This document shows positions 1-8,359 of a stretch of DNA of 22,576 nt, in pieces. Both the position numbers and the translations under genes were made by a program. Source of the DNA: UMGS1766 sp963660915 (GTDB taxonomy: Bacteria > Bacillota > Clostridia > Oscillospirales > Oscillospiraceae); assembly GCA_963660915.1 (NCBI GenBank), contig CAVLAO010000028.1:1-22576 (forward strand), written 5' to 3'. The notes beneath the pieces are model-generated. The model was not told where the DNA came from and did no database searches. It saw nothing but the letters and a program-made list of their open reading frames with translations. Positions within the stretch are counted from its first letter, which is position 1, and every line of letters starts with the position of its first letter.

Positions 1-684
1 TGCCTTATTTTCGTCTACGATATGCTGGAATATAAAATAGGAACCGGAAAATTTCAAAACCTGGTAAAGAAAACGGCGGAAATTGTTGACTTTGCGCCGT
101 TGGAGCAGGGAGATATGGTGGATTGGATTCGTCGCCGTTTTAAAGAGCTTGGCAAATCTATTGATGACGCTGACAGCGAATACCTATTGTTCCTCTGCGG
201 AGGGTTGATGACCGGATTGCAGGGAGAAATTCATAAAATCGCCAGTTATGCAAGTGAGCCAAAGATTGCCCGGCGTGATATCGATGCGGTGGCAGAACCG
301 GTGCTGGAAGCGCAGGTGTTTGACATAACCAACGCAATCGGTAATCGCAATTTTGTAAAAGCGTTGGGTGCATTGGCAGATTTGTATGCAATGAAGGTAA
401 AACCGCAGCAGATCATGGGATTATTGTGCAAGCATCTGCGGCAGATGTATTCCGCCCGATTGGTGCTGGAGGCAAGAAAAGGTACTCCCAGACTTATGGA
501 ACTTTGGAATATGCGCACGAACTGGCAGGCGGATAAATTGATGAATTGCGCCAGAGGTTGTTCGTTGACATGGTGCCGCAAGGCGGTGCAAATGGCGGCA
601 GAGACAGACCTTGCCATGAAGAGCAGCGGAAGAGATGCAGAGGAGCTGTTAACTGAATTTCTGCTGCGGTTGGCAAATCTTTGA
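1..684 (+). CDS. holA: DNA polymerase III subunit delta (5' partial)
   Basis: This is the C-terminal two thirds of the clamp-loader delta subunit, which opens the beta sliding clamp during replication. The frame is open from base 1 (CLIFVYD before the first internal Met at 22), so the true start lies outside the window; about 227 residues are visible against a usual 330-350. The segment EIVDFAPLEQGDMVDWIRRR, the following helical FLCGGLMTGLQGEIHKI stretch and the C-terminal collar-like helices ending in LLTEFLLRLANL match the HolA C-terminal architecture. The next gene begins 10 bases after the stop, suggesting co-transcription with the RNase M5-like gene. Identification rests on family pattern recognition and is fairly secure. 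Confidence 0.9.
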   Translation, partial: CLIFVYDMLEYKIGTGKFQNLVKKTAEIVDFAPLEQGDMVDWIRRRFKELGKSIDDADSEYLLFLCGGLMTGLQGEIHKIASYASEPKIARRDIDAVAEPVLEAQVFDITNAIGNRNFVKALGALADLYAMKVKPQQIMGLLCKHLRQMYSARLVLEARKGTPRLMELWNMRTNWQADKLMNCARGCSLTWCRKAVQMAAETDLAMKSSGRDAEELLTEFLLRLANL

Positions 685-694
685 GGGAGATATT

Positions 695-1291
695 ATGCTG
701 AAAATTCAGGAAGCCATTGTGGTGGAAGGCCGATATGATAAGAACACGCTGGCGCAGTTAGTAGATACGCTGATTATTCCAACAGATGGTTTTGGAATTT
801 TTAAAGACAAAGAAAAGGCAGACATGCTGCGCCGTGTGGCAAATAAGCGGGGACTGATCGTTTTGACCGACAGTGACGGAGCGGGTTTTTTAATTCGCAG
901 TCACCTGAAGGGAATCCTCCCTCCGGAGAAGATAAAACAGGCCTATATTCCCGATCTTTACGGAAAGGAAAAACGCAAGCGCACGCCCGGAAAAGAAGGT
1001 AAGCTGGGTGTGGAAGGAATGCGTCCGGAGATACTGGAACAGGCGCTTCGTCGGTGCGGCGCGACTATCCTCGATGAATGTGCATCGCAGCGGTCAGAGC
1101 GGCGAGAAATTACCAAGTTGGATTTGTTTTATGATGGATTTTCAGGCGGAGCTGACAGCAGTGCACGGCGGAAAAAATTATTAAAGCGGTTGGATTTGCC
1201 GGAGCATCTGACCGCAAAAGCACTGCCCGAGGTGCTGTCAACCTTGTTGACCTACGAAGAATACCGCGCGATCGTGAAAGAACTCCGCTGA
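695..1291 (+). CDS. rnmV: RNase M5-type Toprim protein (DUF4093-like C-terminus)
   Basis: 198 residues. The N-terminal Toprim domain shows the conserved glutamate in AIVVEGRYDK (Glu11) and the DxD pair in VLTDSDGAG (Asp59, Asp61), followed by TPGKEGKLGVEG at about 97-108, a pattern typical of ribonuclease M5. RNase M5 matures the 5S rRNA precursor in Firmicutes. The C-terminal 80 residues resemble the DUF4093 extension found on clostridial members. The ATG at 695 has a GAGGGAG ribosome binding site just upstream, overlapping the end of holA. It could be a Toprim paralogue with another RNA substrate, since the 16S methylase gene ksgA, its usual neighbour, is absent here. Confidence 0.8.
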   Translation: MLKIQEAIVVEGRYDKNTLAQLVDTLIIPTDGFGIFKDKEKADMLRRVANKRGLIVLTDSDGAGFLIRSHLKGILPPEKIKQAYIPDLYGKEKRKRTPGKEGKLGVEGMRPEILEQALRRCGATILDECASQRSERREITKLDLFYDGFSGGADSSARRKKLLKRLDLPEHLTAKALPEVLSTLLTYEEYRAIVKELR

Positions 1292-1335
1292 ATGAGGAAA
1301 AATGACGATAAGAAGAAAGAGAGGCAGCGTAATCA

Positions 1336-1977
1336 ATGCTGAGCAAGCTTTATTCCAGAGATGAAATCATTGCCCAATTTCATGATGGGCAGACAATAAT
1401 GACCGGCGGTTTTGCGTTTCATGGTCTTCCAAATGAATTGCTTGAGTGCCTGATTGCCAGCGGTGCAAAGCACCTGACGAACATTGCTTTGGATGCCAGC
1501 TGCGCAAAACTGATGCATATGGGAATTTTTGATAAAGTAATCATGGCCCATTCCGGTTCTGTGCGGGAGAATCTGGAACTGGTGGCATCGGGGAAGATTG
1601 AGATTGAATTTTGCCCGATGGGCACGATTGCCGAGCGTATGCGTGCCGGTGGTATGGGACTTGGCGGCATTTTAGTGAAGACCGGTTTGGGCACTGTTGC
1701 GCAGGAGGGAAAACAGATCATTGAGCTGAATGGTCAGAAGTGGATTCTGGAATCTGCACTTCGTGCCGACATCTCACTGGTGCGTGCCGCAACGGCAGAC
1801 GCCTATGGAAATCTGACCTATCACGGAACAGCATTAAATTCCAATCACATTGTTGCCACTGCCGGTGATCTGACCATTGTTGAGGCGGATGAACTGGTTG
1901 AGTTGGATCATGTGGCACCGGAAAATATCACTACTCCCGGCATTTTTGTCAATATGGTCTGGGATCGAAAGGCTTGA
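1336..1977 (+). CDS. atoD: CoA-transferase subunit A (3-oxoacid/acetate type)
   Basis: 213 residues, the usual size for the alpha subunit of family I CoA-transferases (AtoD, CtfA, ScoA). The glycine-rich oxyanion/CoA-site motif is visible as MTGGFAFHGLPNELL (about 22-36), and the segment GGMGLGGILVKTGLGT (about 97-112) is typical of subunit A. With subunit B it moves CoA between short-chain acyl donors and acetate, acetoacetate or butyrate in the cytoplasm, normally in butyrate or amino-acid fermentation. The gene lies 44 bases after rnmV and 15 bases before subunit B, so the pair forms one unit. A GAGAGG site precedes the ATG. Exact acyl specificity cannot be read from the sequence. Confidence 0.9.
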   Translation: MLSKLYSRDEIIAQFHDGQTIMTGGFAFHGLPNELLECLIASGAKHLTNIALDASCAKLMHMGIFDKVIMAHSGSVRENLELVASGKIEIEFCPMGTIAERMRAGGMGLGGILVKTGLGTVAQEGKQIIELNGQKWILESALRADISLVRAATADAYGNLTYHGTALNSNHIVATAGDLTIVEADELVELDHVAPENITTPGIFVNMVWDRKA

Positions 1978-1992
1978 TGAGGAGGAAAAACG

Positions 1993-2634
1993 ATGGATAA
2001 TCGAAATTTTATCGCAAAAAAAGTTGCCTCCTTTTTCAAGGATGGAGATGTCATCAATTTGGGGGTAGGTATGCCGGTGCTGGTGGGGGATTATATCACA
2101 GATAATGTGGTGATTCAGTCTGAAAACGGTCTGCTTGGTTCAGCTAAGTCCTATCCGGATTTTGATCCGGAATCCTATTATTTCAATGCCAGCGGAAAAA
2201 CAGTGGATTTGATCCCGGGGGCAAGTGTATTTGATGTTTGTACCTCTTTTGGCATGATTCGGCAGGGACTGGTCAAAGCCACCGTATTGGGTGCGTTTGA
2301 AGTATCCCAATATGGTGATTTGGCAAACTGGGCGCGACCGGGCAGTTATCCCGGTATGGGCGGCGCAATGGATCTGGTCAGCGGAATTCGGGACGTGATT
2401 GTGATGACGGATCACTGCACAAAGGATGGAAGTCCCAAAATTCTGAAAGAGTGCACCCTGCCGTTGACGGGATATCGGGTTGTCAAAGCGATTGTTACCG
2501 AACTTGCGGTATTTGAAGTGTCCGCAGAGCGTGGATTGACTCTGGTGGAGCGGAGAGATGGTGTCAGTGTAGAGGAAATCCGGGCAAAAACCGGAGCACC
2601 ATTCCAAGTGGCAGATGATCTGAAAACTATGTAA
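1993..2634 (+). CDS. atoA: CoA-transferase subunit B (3-oxoacid/acetate type)
   Basis: 213 residues. The catalytic glutamate that forms the glutamyl-CoA thioester in family I CoA-transferases is Glu44 in VVIQSENGLLG, preceded by NLGVGMPVLV (22-31). C-terminal motifs GGAMDLVSG and VIVMTDHCTKDGSPKI are characteristic of AtoA/CtfB/ScoB. It should assemble with the preceding subunit A. A GAGGA site (1979-1983) lies 9 bases before the ATG. A strong terminator starts directly at the stop codon, so this gene ends the holA-rnmV-atoDA run. There is no adjacent thiolase or dehydrogenase to define the pathway; butyrate or acetoacetate metabolism is likely by family knowledge. Confidence 0.9.
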   Translation: MDNRNFIAKKVASFFKDGDVINLGVGMPVLVGDYITDNVVIQSENGLLGSAKSYPDFDPESYYFNASGKTVDLIPGASVFDVCTSFGMIRQGLVKATVLGAFEVSQYGDLANWARPGSYPGMGGAMDLVSGIRDVIVMTDHCTKDGSPKILKECTLPLTGYRVVKAIVTELAVFEVSAERGLTLVERRDGVSVEEIRAKTGAPFQVADDLKTM

Positions 2635-2672
2635 AAAAAGCTGTGGCTTGTACGGAAAGCCACAGCTTTTTT
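2633..2672. terminator. Bidirectional rho-independent terminator
   Basis: A 15-bp stem (2635-2649 with 2657-2672) around a 7-base loop is flanked by an A-run on the left and a T-run on the right. It can terminate the CoA-transferase operon on the plus strand and the converging YbaK gene on the minus strand. Confidence 0.92.
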
Positions 2673-2673
2673 G

Positions 2674-3171
2674 TTATTGCGCGGTATTTTCGTTTTCCTG
2701 CCACCCTTTGCAGAGGTCAACCCATTCCTGAAAATTACAGGCATACTGCTCCAGTTCATCACAGGTGAGCTGGATTGCAGAATTTGCGCTTCCGGCAGCG
2801 GGGAATACAGTGTTGAAGCGCCGAAGAGAATTATCCAGATAAGTTTTTACATCTGGACGAGTAATTGCAAATGGGCATACACCGCCGATTGCGTGACCGG
2901 TATATTCGACCACCTGTTCCGGTGTAAGCATTTTTGCTTTTGTGCCAAAGAAATGCTTGTACTTTGCGTTATCTACTTTAGCATCACCGGCGGTGATAAT
3001 CAGAATACAACCATCTGTAGTCAAAAAAGACAAACTTTTTGCGATACGGGCGGGAATTACACCAACTGCCTCAGCAGCTAGCTGTACGGTGGCGGAAGAG
3101 ACAGGAAATTCTACAATATCCTGTTCTCGTCCCAACAGGCGAAAATATTCACGAACCGATTCGATGGACAT
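2674..3171 (-). CDS. YbaK/EbsC-family aminoacyl-tRNA deacylase
   Basis: 165 residues from the chosen start. The YbaK/ProX editing fold is indicated by the conserved lysine in ARIAKSLSFL (Lys45), the central beta segment CILIITAGDAKVD, and the GGVCP loop (96-100) that shapes the active site. Family members hydrolyse mischarged tRNAs such as Cys-tRNA(Pro) or Ala-tRNA(Pro) in the cytoplasm. The frame extends upstream to 3231, but the ATG at 3171 is preferred because AAAGGA lies 8 bases before it and the homology begins there (MSIESVREYF). It is transcribed in the same direction as potABCD but is separated from potD by a terminator. Specific tRNA substrate is unknown. Confidence 0.85.
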   Translation of the reverse strand: MSIESVREYFRLLGREQDIVEFPVSSATVQLAAEAVGVIPARIAKSLSFLTTDGCILIITAGDAKVDNAKYKHFFGTKAKMLTPEQVVEYTGHAIGGVCPFAITRPDVKTYLDNSLRRFNTVFPAAGSANSAIQLTCDELEQYACNFQEWVDLCKGWQENENTAQ

Positions 3172-3231
3172 GGGAGTCATCCTTTCAGAGCAATACGCAT
3201 CTAATTTAACAGGGCACAGTATGCATTTCAT

Positions 3232-3271
3232 TTCAAAAGAGGGAAGAGCGTATCGACGATACGCTCTTCCC
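3232..3271 (-). terminator. Rho-independent terminator of potABCD
   Basis: A 31-base, essentially perfect inverted repeat (3241-3271, 15-base arms) begins 7 bases after the potD stop. It is followed on the minus strand by TCTTTTG. It separates potD from the YbaK gene downstream. Confidence 0.8.
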
Positions 3272-3278
3272 TAAAGAA

Positions 3279-4334
3279 TCAGCTTGTCATCAAACGCACC
3301 CACTCACTGTCGTAAAGATCCAACGTGGATTGCGGCAGATTGATAAAGGTTTCTGTGTTTGCCAATATGTCGGCGGAAGGATAAGCAATAGGGCTGTTCT
3401 TTAATTCGTCGCTTAACAATGTGCGGGCATCACTGGATGGCGAAGAGTAGCCAATGTACTCAATGTTGTTGGCCATGTTTTCCGGAGCGCACATGAAGTT
3501 AATAAACGCTTCCGCATTCGACTTGTTTTCCGCACCGGCCACAACGCACATGGCGTCTACAAACAGGTTGGTACCTTCTTTCGGAAAAGCGAAAGCCAGA
3601 TCCGGATTTTCTGCAATCATGGTGATTGCATCGCCGGCATAGTAAGGGCCGACAGCGGCCTCGCCGCCTTCCAGTTTGTCAAAAATCTGATCCATGACGT
3701 AGGACTGAACCAGCGGTTTTTGCTCCAGAAGTTTGTCTGTGGCGGCAGTGATTTCAGCTGCATCAGTGGTATTCTGAGAATAACCCAGATATTTGAGAGA
3801 AATGCCCAGCGCATCCCGGCTGTTGCTGAACATCAGGATTTGTCCGCTCAAGCTTTCGTCCCACAGAACGCCCCAGCTGTCCGGCACGTAATCAACCATT
3901 GTGGTGTTATAAATGATGCCGACGGTGCCCCAGGTATAGGGTACGCTGTATTCATTTGTAGGATCGTATTCCAGATTGCGATATTCCTCGTCGATGTACT
4001 GGAAATTAGGAATATTATCGAAATCCAATTTCTCCAGCATTCCTTCGCTGATTAAGCGGGAAATCATATAGTCAGACGGAATAATTACATCATAGTCTGA
4101 GCTGCCGCTGGAAAGAATGGAGTACAGAGATTCGTTGTCAGAGCAGGTGTCGTAATTCACCTTGATTCCGGTCTGTTTTGTAAATTCAGTCAGCAGGTCT
4201 TCGTCGATATACTCGCCCCAGTTACAGACATTGACTACACCATTGGTTGCTTTGCTTCCGCAGCTGGTCAATACAGCACAGGCGGATACCACCAGCAAAC
4301 CAGAGAGCACGAGGGCAAATACCTTTTTTTTCAT
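3279..4334 (-). CDS. potD: Spermidine/putrescine-binding lipoprotein PotD
   Basis: 351 residues. The N-terminus is a lipoprotein signal: MKKK, a hydrophobic core and the lipobox LTSC with Cys25 as lipidation site, so the protein is membrane-anchored on the outer face. Mature-domain motifs NVCNWGEYIDEDLLTEFTKQTGIKV and YDVIIPSDYMISRLI match the PotD/PotF binding-protein family, as does VPYTWGTVGIIYN. It captures polyamines for the PotABC importer. It is the last gene of potABCD and starts 46 bases after potC, with an AAAGGGG ribosome binding site. Polyamine preference (spermidine versus putrescine) cannot be decided by eye. Confidence 0.93.
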   Translation of the reverse strand: MKKKVFALVLSGLLVVSACAVLTSCGSKATNGVVNVCNWGEYIDEDLLTEFTKQTGIKVNYDTCSDNESLYSILSSGSSDYDVIIPSDYMISRLISEGMLEKLDFDNIPNFQYIDEEYRNLEYDPTNEYSVPYTWGTVGIIYNTTMVDYVPDSWGVLWDESLSGQILMFSNSRDALGISLKYLGYSQNTTDAAEITAATDKLLEQKPLVQSYVMDQIFDKLEGGEAAVGPYYAGDAITMIAENPDLAFAFPKEGTNLFVDAMCVVAGAENKSNAEAFINFMCAPENMANNIEYIGYSSPSSDARTLLSDELKNSPIAYPSADILANTETFINLPQSTLDLYDSEWVRLMTS

Positions 4335-4380
4335 TTATCTATCCCCTTTCGGAATTGAAATACAAAGAAATAAATTTATG

Positions 4381-5238
4381 TCAGTTTCCGCTTTTCCATG
4401 CCAGCTGTTTCCTGCGTTGTACGCGTTCCTGATGTGCGGAGTGAATATTTACCGCAATCAGAGCCAGTAAAACAACGGCAAAGATAAGTGTAGACAAAGC
4501 GTTGATCTCCGGAGATATGCGTTTCCGCGTCATAGCGTAAATTTCCATCGATAGGGTAGATGTGCCGCTGCCGGCAGTGAAATAGGAAACGACAAAGTCA
4601 TCCACACTCATAGTGAAGGCCAGCACTGCACCGTTGATAATGCCGGGGCTGAGTTCCGGCAGTACAACTTTTGTAAAGGCACGCCAGGGAGAGGCACCTA
4701 AATCCAACGCAGCCTCGTAGAGGTTCTGGTCAAGTTGATTGAGGCGGGGCAGAACGGACAAAATGACATAGGGAACATCAAATGTGATGTGAGCCAAAAG
4801 CAACGTTCCGAATCCCATCTTCAACGTGATGCCGAAAAATTTCCCAATGGTGGCATTAAATGCGCCAAAGGCAAAGACAAACAGCATCATCAGGGAAACA
4901 CCGGTGATAATATCCGCATTGCTCATAGGGATATTGTTAATCGATAGACAAATCGTACGGCTGCGGCGGCGCATATTGCGAAATCCGATGGCTGCAGCAG
5001 TGCCCAGCAGAGTGGCAATGATCATTGCCAGTACGGACACTTCAATCGTTGTGGCAAGGCTTTGCAAAATACGGGTGTCGGAAAACAGATCTTCATACCA
5101 ATGCAGAGAAAATCCAGTCCAGACCGTACGGCTTTTCGAGTCGTTGAAAGAGAATGCGATCAGAACAAAGATCGGGGCATACATGAAAATGAGTGCGAGA
5201 ATCATGCATACACGGGCGAAGATGCCATTCTTTTTCAT
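4381..5238 (-). CDS. potC: Spermidine/putrescine ABC transporter permease PotC
   Basis: 285 residues with about six hydrophobic segments, beginning at FARVCMILALIFMYAPIFVLIAF. The cytoplasmic EAA loop that docks on the ATPase is EAALDLGASPWRAFTKVVLP. FNDSKSRTVWTGFSLHWYEDLF after the first helix is typical of PotC/PotI. The start ATG overlaps the potB stop by 4 bases (ATGA), showing translational coupling. It forms the membrane channel with PotB. The C-terminus is short and basic (HQERVQRRKQ). Confidence 0.93.
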   Translation of the reverse strand: MKKNGIFARVCMILALIFMYAPIFVLIAFSFNDSKSRTVWTGFSLHWYEDLFSDTRILQSLATTIEVSVLAMIIATLLGTAAAIGFRNMRRRSRTICLSINNIPMSNADIITGVSLMMLFVFAFGAFNATIGKFFGITLKMGFGTLLLAHITFDVPYVILSVLPRLNQLDQNLYEAALDLGASPWRAFTKVVLPELSPGIINGAVLAFTMSVDDFVVSYFTAGSGTSTLSMEIYAMTRKRISPEINALSTLIFAVVLLALIAVNIHSAHQERVQRRKQLAWKSGN

Positions 5239-6083
5239 AACAGCACTGCCCCCTTTTCACCGTCACCGAAGCGATTCATTACGGCCACACAAATCAGCAC
5301 GATGATCATCATGACAAGGGAGATTGCGCTGCCCAGATAGGGGTTGTAGGAATTGCCGTAGAACTGCATCTCAATCAAATCGCCTAACAGCATGGTTTTG
5401 CCGCCGCCCAGCAATTTGCTGATTGCAAATGTGGACACGGACGGGATAAATACCATTGTAATGCCGCTGATGACGCCTGGAAGCGAGAGCGGAAAAATAA
5501 CGCGGCGAAAAACGTTTGCAGCATTTGCGCCCAGATCCTGCGCGGCCTCAATGACCTTGGGATCCAGTTTGTCGATCACAGAAAAGATGGGCATGATCAT
5601 AAAGGGCAGGTAGTTGTATACCATGCCGAGTACAACCGCACCGGAGGTGTTGATCATAGGAAAGTAGCTGATATCGGTTCCGAACAGGCTGTTGATCAAC
5701 CGAAACACACCGAGAGCACTGAGCAGTTCGTTGATGATTCCGGTGTTCTCCAACAGACTCATCCAGGCGTAGGTGCGCAGAAGGAAATTCATCCACATCG
5801 GCAGCATCAGTACAATAGTCGCGATGCGTTTGACGACCGGACGTTCACGGCTTAGCCAGTAGGCAATCGGATAGCCGATCAGTAAACAGATAACTGTGGC
5901 CAGTATGGCCAGTAAAAAACTGTCCGCAAAGGTGCCGGCGTAGGAGAACATGCTGGTAAAATTGCTCCAAGTAAAACCGCCGTCACGGGTGGTAAAGGCA
6001 TAAGCGAGAATCAGAAACATGGGTGCTACGACAAAAATGGCCATCCAGATTACATAGGGAATCCCCAGAAATTTATTTTTCAT
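5235..6083 (-). CDS. potB: Spermidine/putrescine ABC transporter permease PotB
   Basis: 282 residues from the chosen ATG at 6083 (MKNKFLGIPYVIWMAIFVV). The frame is open 13 codons further upstream, but GAGG lies 8 bases before 6083 and the family N-terminus begins there. Multiple transmembrane segments are evident, and the EAA loop reads EAAQDLGANAANVFRRVIFP. YPIAYWLSRE and MLPMWMNFLLRTYAWM are PotB/PotH hallmarks. The start lies about 10 bases after the potA stop and the gene overlaps potC by 4 bases, so potA-B-C are tightly coupled. It is an inner-membrane partner of PotC. Confidence 0.93.
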   Translation of the reverse strand: MKNKFLGIPYVIWMAIFVVAPMFLILAYAFTTRDGGFTWSNFTSMFSYAGTFADSFLLAILATVICLLIGYPIAYWLSRERPVVKRIATIVLMLPMWMNFLLRTYAWMSLLENTGIINELLSALGVFRLINSLFGTDISYFPMINTSGAVVLGMVYNYLPFMIMPIFSVIDKLDPKVIEAAQDLGANAANVFRRVIFPLSLPGVISGITMVFIPSVSTFAISKLLGGGKTMLLGDLIEMQFYGNSYNPYLGSAISLVMMIIVLICVAVMNRFGDGEKGAVLL

Positions 6084-6093
6084 GGCAATTTCC

Positions 6094-7131
6094 TCAGGAT
6101 TTGTGCATAATGTGGATGTCATCCGGAGTAAGCGTCATGCCAACTTCCTGCCCCACTTCGCGGTACTGCGTGGACTGCAGTTTCCAGGTGAAAGTGGGGG
6201 ACTTGACCATCATCTCATAGTGGATTCCCTTAAAGACAACGCTTTCTACGACTCCGCGAATATGTCCTTTGTCCGGGTCGGTAAGATGCAGGTCTTCCGG
6301 ACGAACCACAACGTCGACAGGGGCATTTTCGCCAAAACCGCTGTCAAGACATGGGAAGGTATGCCCGGCAAAAGTGACGACCTTGTCTTCCACCATAATT
6401 CCATCGATAATATTGCTGTCGCCAATGAAATTGGCAACAAAAGCATTTTTCGGTTCGTTATAAATGTCTGTAGGAGTTCCGATCTGCTGAATTTTACCAC
6501 CGTTCATAACGACAATTGTGTCGCTCATGGTAAGGGCTTCTTCCTGATCATGAGTGACATAAACAAAGGTAATTCCTACTTCACGTTGAATTTTTTTCAA
6601 CTCCACCTGCATACTCTTGCGCAGCTTCAGGTCAAGCGCTCCCAATGGCTCGTCCAAAAGAAGTACCTTCGGTCGGTTTACAATGGCGCGGGCAATGGCA
6701 ATGCGCTGCTGCTGCCCACCGGAAAGAGAGCTGACGCTCCGACGACCGTAGCCGGACAGATTTACCAGAGCCAGTGCTTCGTCTACGCGCCTGCGGATTT
6801 CATCCTCGGGCACTTTACTGATGCGAAGACCAAAAGCAATGTTTTCGTAAATGTTTAAATGGGTAAACAGAGCATATTTCTGAAATACGGTGTTTACCAG
6901 CCGCTTGTGGGGCGGCACATCGTTGATGCGCTTGCCGTCGAACAGCACATCTCCGGAGGTTGGTTTCTGAAACCCACCGATGATGCGCAGAGTAGTGGTC
7001 TTGCCGCAGCCGGACGGGCCCAGCAAGGTGAGAAACTCAGCATCGTTGATATAGAGATTGATCGAATCCAGTACGACCTCGCCGTCAAAATCCATGACGC
7101 AATCAACCAGCCGTATCAGCTCCTTGGACAT
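6094..7131 (-). CDS. potA: Spermidine/putrescine ABC transporter ATPase PotA
   Basis: 345 residues. The Walker A motif is GPSGCGKTT (38-46), the signature LSGGQQQR (136-143) and Walker B VLLLDEP (156-162), followed by the switch histidine in YVTHDQEEAL. The C-terminal 110 residues form the TOBE-type regulatory domain (VVRPEDLHLT). It powers polyamine import through PotB/PotC. It is the first gene of the operon; its ATG is 5 bases after a GGGAGG site, and a good promoter lies at 7184-7212. No polyamine-responsive leader is obvious in the short 5' region. Confidence 0.95.
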   Translation of the reverse strand: MSKELIRLVDCVMDFDGEVVLDSINLYINDAEFLTLLGPSGCGKTTTLRIIGGFQKPTSGDVLFDGKRINDVPPHKRLVNTVFQKYALFTHLNIYENIAFGLRISKVPEDEIRRRVDEALALVNLSGYGRRSVSSLSGGQQQRIAIARAIVNRPKVLLLDEPLGALDLKLRKSMQVELKKIQREVGITFVYVTHDQEEALTMSDTIVVMNGGKIQQIGTPTDIYNEPKNAFVANFIGDSNIIDGIMVEDKVVTFAGHTFPCLDSGFGENAPVDVVVRPEDLHLTDPDKGHIRGVVESVVFKGIHYEMMVKSPTFTWKLQSTQYREVGQEVGMTLTPDDIHIMHKS

Positions 7132-7183
7132 TTATCCTCCCCCGTTTCATACGTTATTTCAAAAAAATTAAAAGGATCGATTC

Positions 7184-7212
7184 AGTGTACCGCTTTAGGG
7201 ATAAAAAGTCAA
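7184..7212 (-). promoter_or_regulatory. potABCD promoter (sigma-A type)
   Basis: On the minus strand TTGACT (7207-7212) and TACACT (7184-7189) are separated by exactly 17 bases. The -35 box directly abuts the stop codon of the upstream pseudouridine synthase gene. The predicted leader is about 45 bases. Confidence 0.8.
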
Positions 7213-8193
7213 TCATTTTGATGTGGTAACTATGGTGTCCGGGAAATATTTTTCCACAAAATCCACGTGTTCCACATGCCAGCTTTTCCCGTTCAAATAG
7301 GCCAGTTCACCGGCGTCTGTTGTGAAACGGAAAGTGAGGCTGTAACTCCACAAAGCCTGCTGTTTACGGCCGTAACGTCGATTGATTCGTTCATTTCCAT
7401 ATTTTCCATCCCCCAGCAACGGATGCCCGGCGTGCGCCATCATGGCGCGTATTTGATGCGTCCGACCGGTAATCAAGTCGCACTCTACAAGAGAAAGTTC
7501 GCCGTTGGTGGCCAGTGTGCGGTATTTTGTAATTGCCTTTCTTCCGCCCGGAACCGGTTTGGAGCGGATGGAGACCTGTTTTTTTGCCTCATCCTTGACT
7601 AGGAAACCCTCTAATGTCCCTGCTGCAGGTGTGGGCCGCCCCAATACGACGCAGAGGTATAATTTTTCCAACTCCCGATCGCGGATTTTTTGGTTCATTA
7701 CCCGCAGTGCCTCGGCGGTCTTTGCGGCAATGACAATGCCGCCGGTGTTGCGATCGATGCGGTTGCAAAGTGCGGGGGAAAATGAGTTTTCCCAGTAGGG
7801 ACTCCATTCTTTTTTCTGGTATAGGTAAGCCTGAATGTGGTTGATAAGGGTGTTCACCTTTTCGGTTTCATCGGCATGAACTACCATGCCGGGTGCCTTG
7901 TTTACCAGAAGCAAATGCTCGTCTTCATAAACAATATCCAATTTTGGCTTAAACAGCTTTAAGAAAGCATTCTCCGGGGTAGGCGCATCAAAAAATTCAT
8001 CATTGATATAGCACTGCAGCACGTCGTCAACTTGAAGCCGAGTGTCCCGCTGCGCTCGCTTACCGTTGAGTTTTATGCGTTTCAGACGAATGTATTTCTG
8101 GGCAAGGGGCGCGGGCAGCAGCGGCAGTGCTTTGGCCAGATAGCGATCCAGACGCTGTCCGGCATCATTTTTCCCGATGACGAGTTCCTTCAT
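7213..8193 (-). CDS. RluA-family 23S rRNA pseudouridine synthase (RluC/RluD-like)
   Basis: 326 residues. An N-terminal S4-like RNA-binding region (AGQRLDRYLAKALPLLP, then KRIKLNGKRAQRDTRLQVDDVL) precedes the catalytic domain. The catalytic aspartate is Asp147 in NRIDRNTGGIVIAAK; the family norm is HRLDRxTSG, so His is replaced by Asn and Leu by Ile, a common clostridial variant. LITGRTHQIRAMMAHAGHPLLGDGKYG is the conserved C-terminal motif. It isomerises uridine to pseudouridine in structured RNA, probably 23S rRNA. It has its own promoter (8229-8239) and no clear terminator before potA, so readthrough into the polyamine operon is possible. Confidence 0.88.
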   Translation of the reverse strand: MKELVIGKNDAGQRLDRYLAKALPLLPAPLAQKYIRLKRIKLNGKRAQRDTRLQVDDVLQCYINDEFFDAPTPENAFLKLFKPKLDIVYEDEHLLLVNKAPGMVVHADETEKVNTLINHIQAYLYQKKEWSPYWENSFSPALCNRIDRNTGGIVIAAKTAEALRVMNQKIRDRELEKLYLCVVLGRPTPAAGTLEGFLVKDEAKKQVSIRSKPVPGGRKAITKYRTLATNGELSLVECDLITGRTHQIRAMMAHAGHPLLGDGKYGNERINRRYGRKQQALWSYSLTFRFTTDAGELAYLNGKSWHVEHVDFVEKYFPDTIVTTSK

Positions 8194-8228
8194 GGCAGAG
8201 CAATCCTCTCAGTTTACAATTGTCCAGT

Positions 8229-8239
8229 ATTATAACATA
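8229..8239 (-). promoter_or_regulatory. Extended -10 promoter for the pseudouridine synthase gene
   Basis: The minus strand reads TATGTTATAAT, an extended -10 element (TRTGnTATAAT). No good -35 box is present at 17 bases, as expected for this class. Confidence 0.6.
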
Positions 8240-8301
8240 CTCAGAAGGGAAGGTATAGTTTATCAGAGAGATTTTAGCGAAATCTTCCTTCAAAAAAAGA
8301 A

Positions 8302-8330
8302 TTGACACCCATGTATCCTTGCGATATAAT
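8302..8330 (+). promoter_or_regulatory. Consensus sigma-A promoter for yceD-rpmF
   Basis: TTGACA (8302-8307) and TATAAT (8325-8330) match consensus perfectly with a 17-base spacer. The predicted start at about 8337 leaves only a short leader before the ATG at 8360. Confidence 0.93.
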
Positions 8331-8359
8331 ACAGGTTGTGCCGTTATGCGAGGTGTACT

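Noticed and set aside
6082..6858. 258-codon plus-strand open frame antisense to potA
   Set aside because: PotA is unambiguous with Walker and signature motifs; the antisense frame shows no domain.
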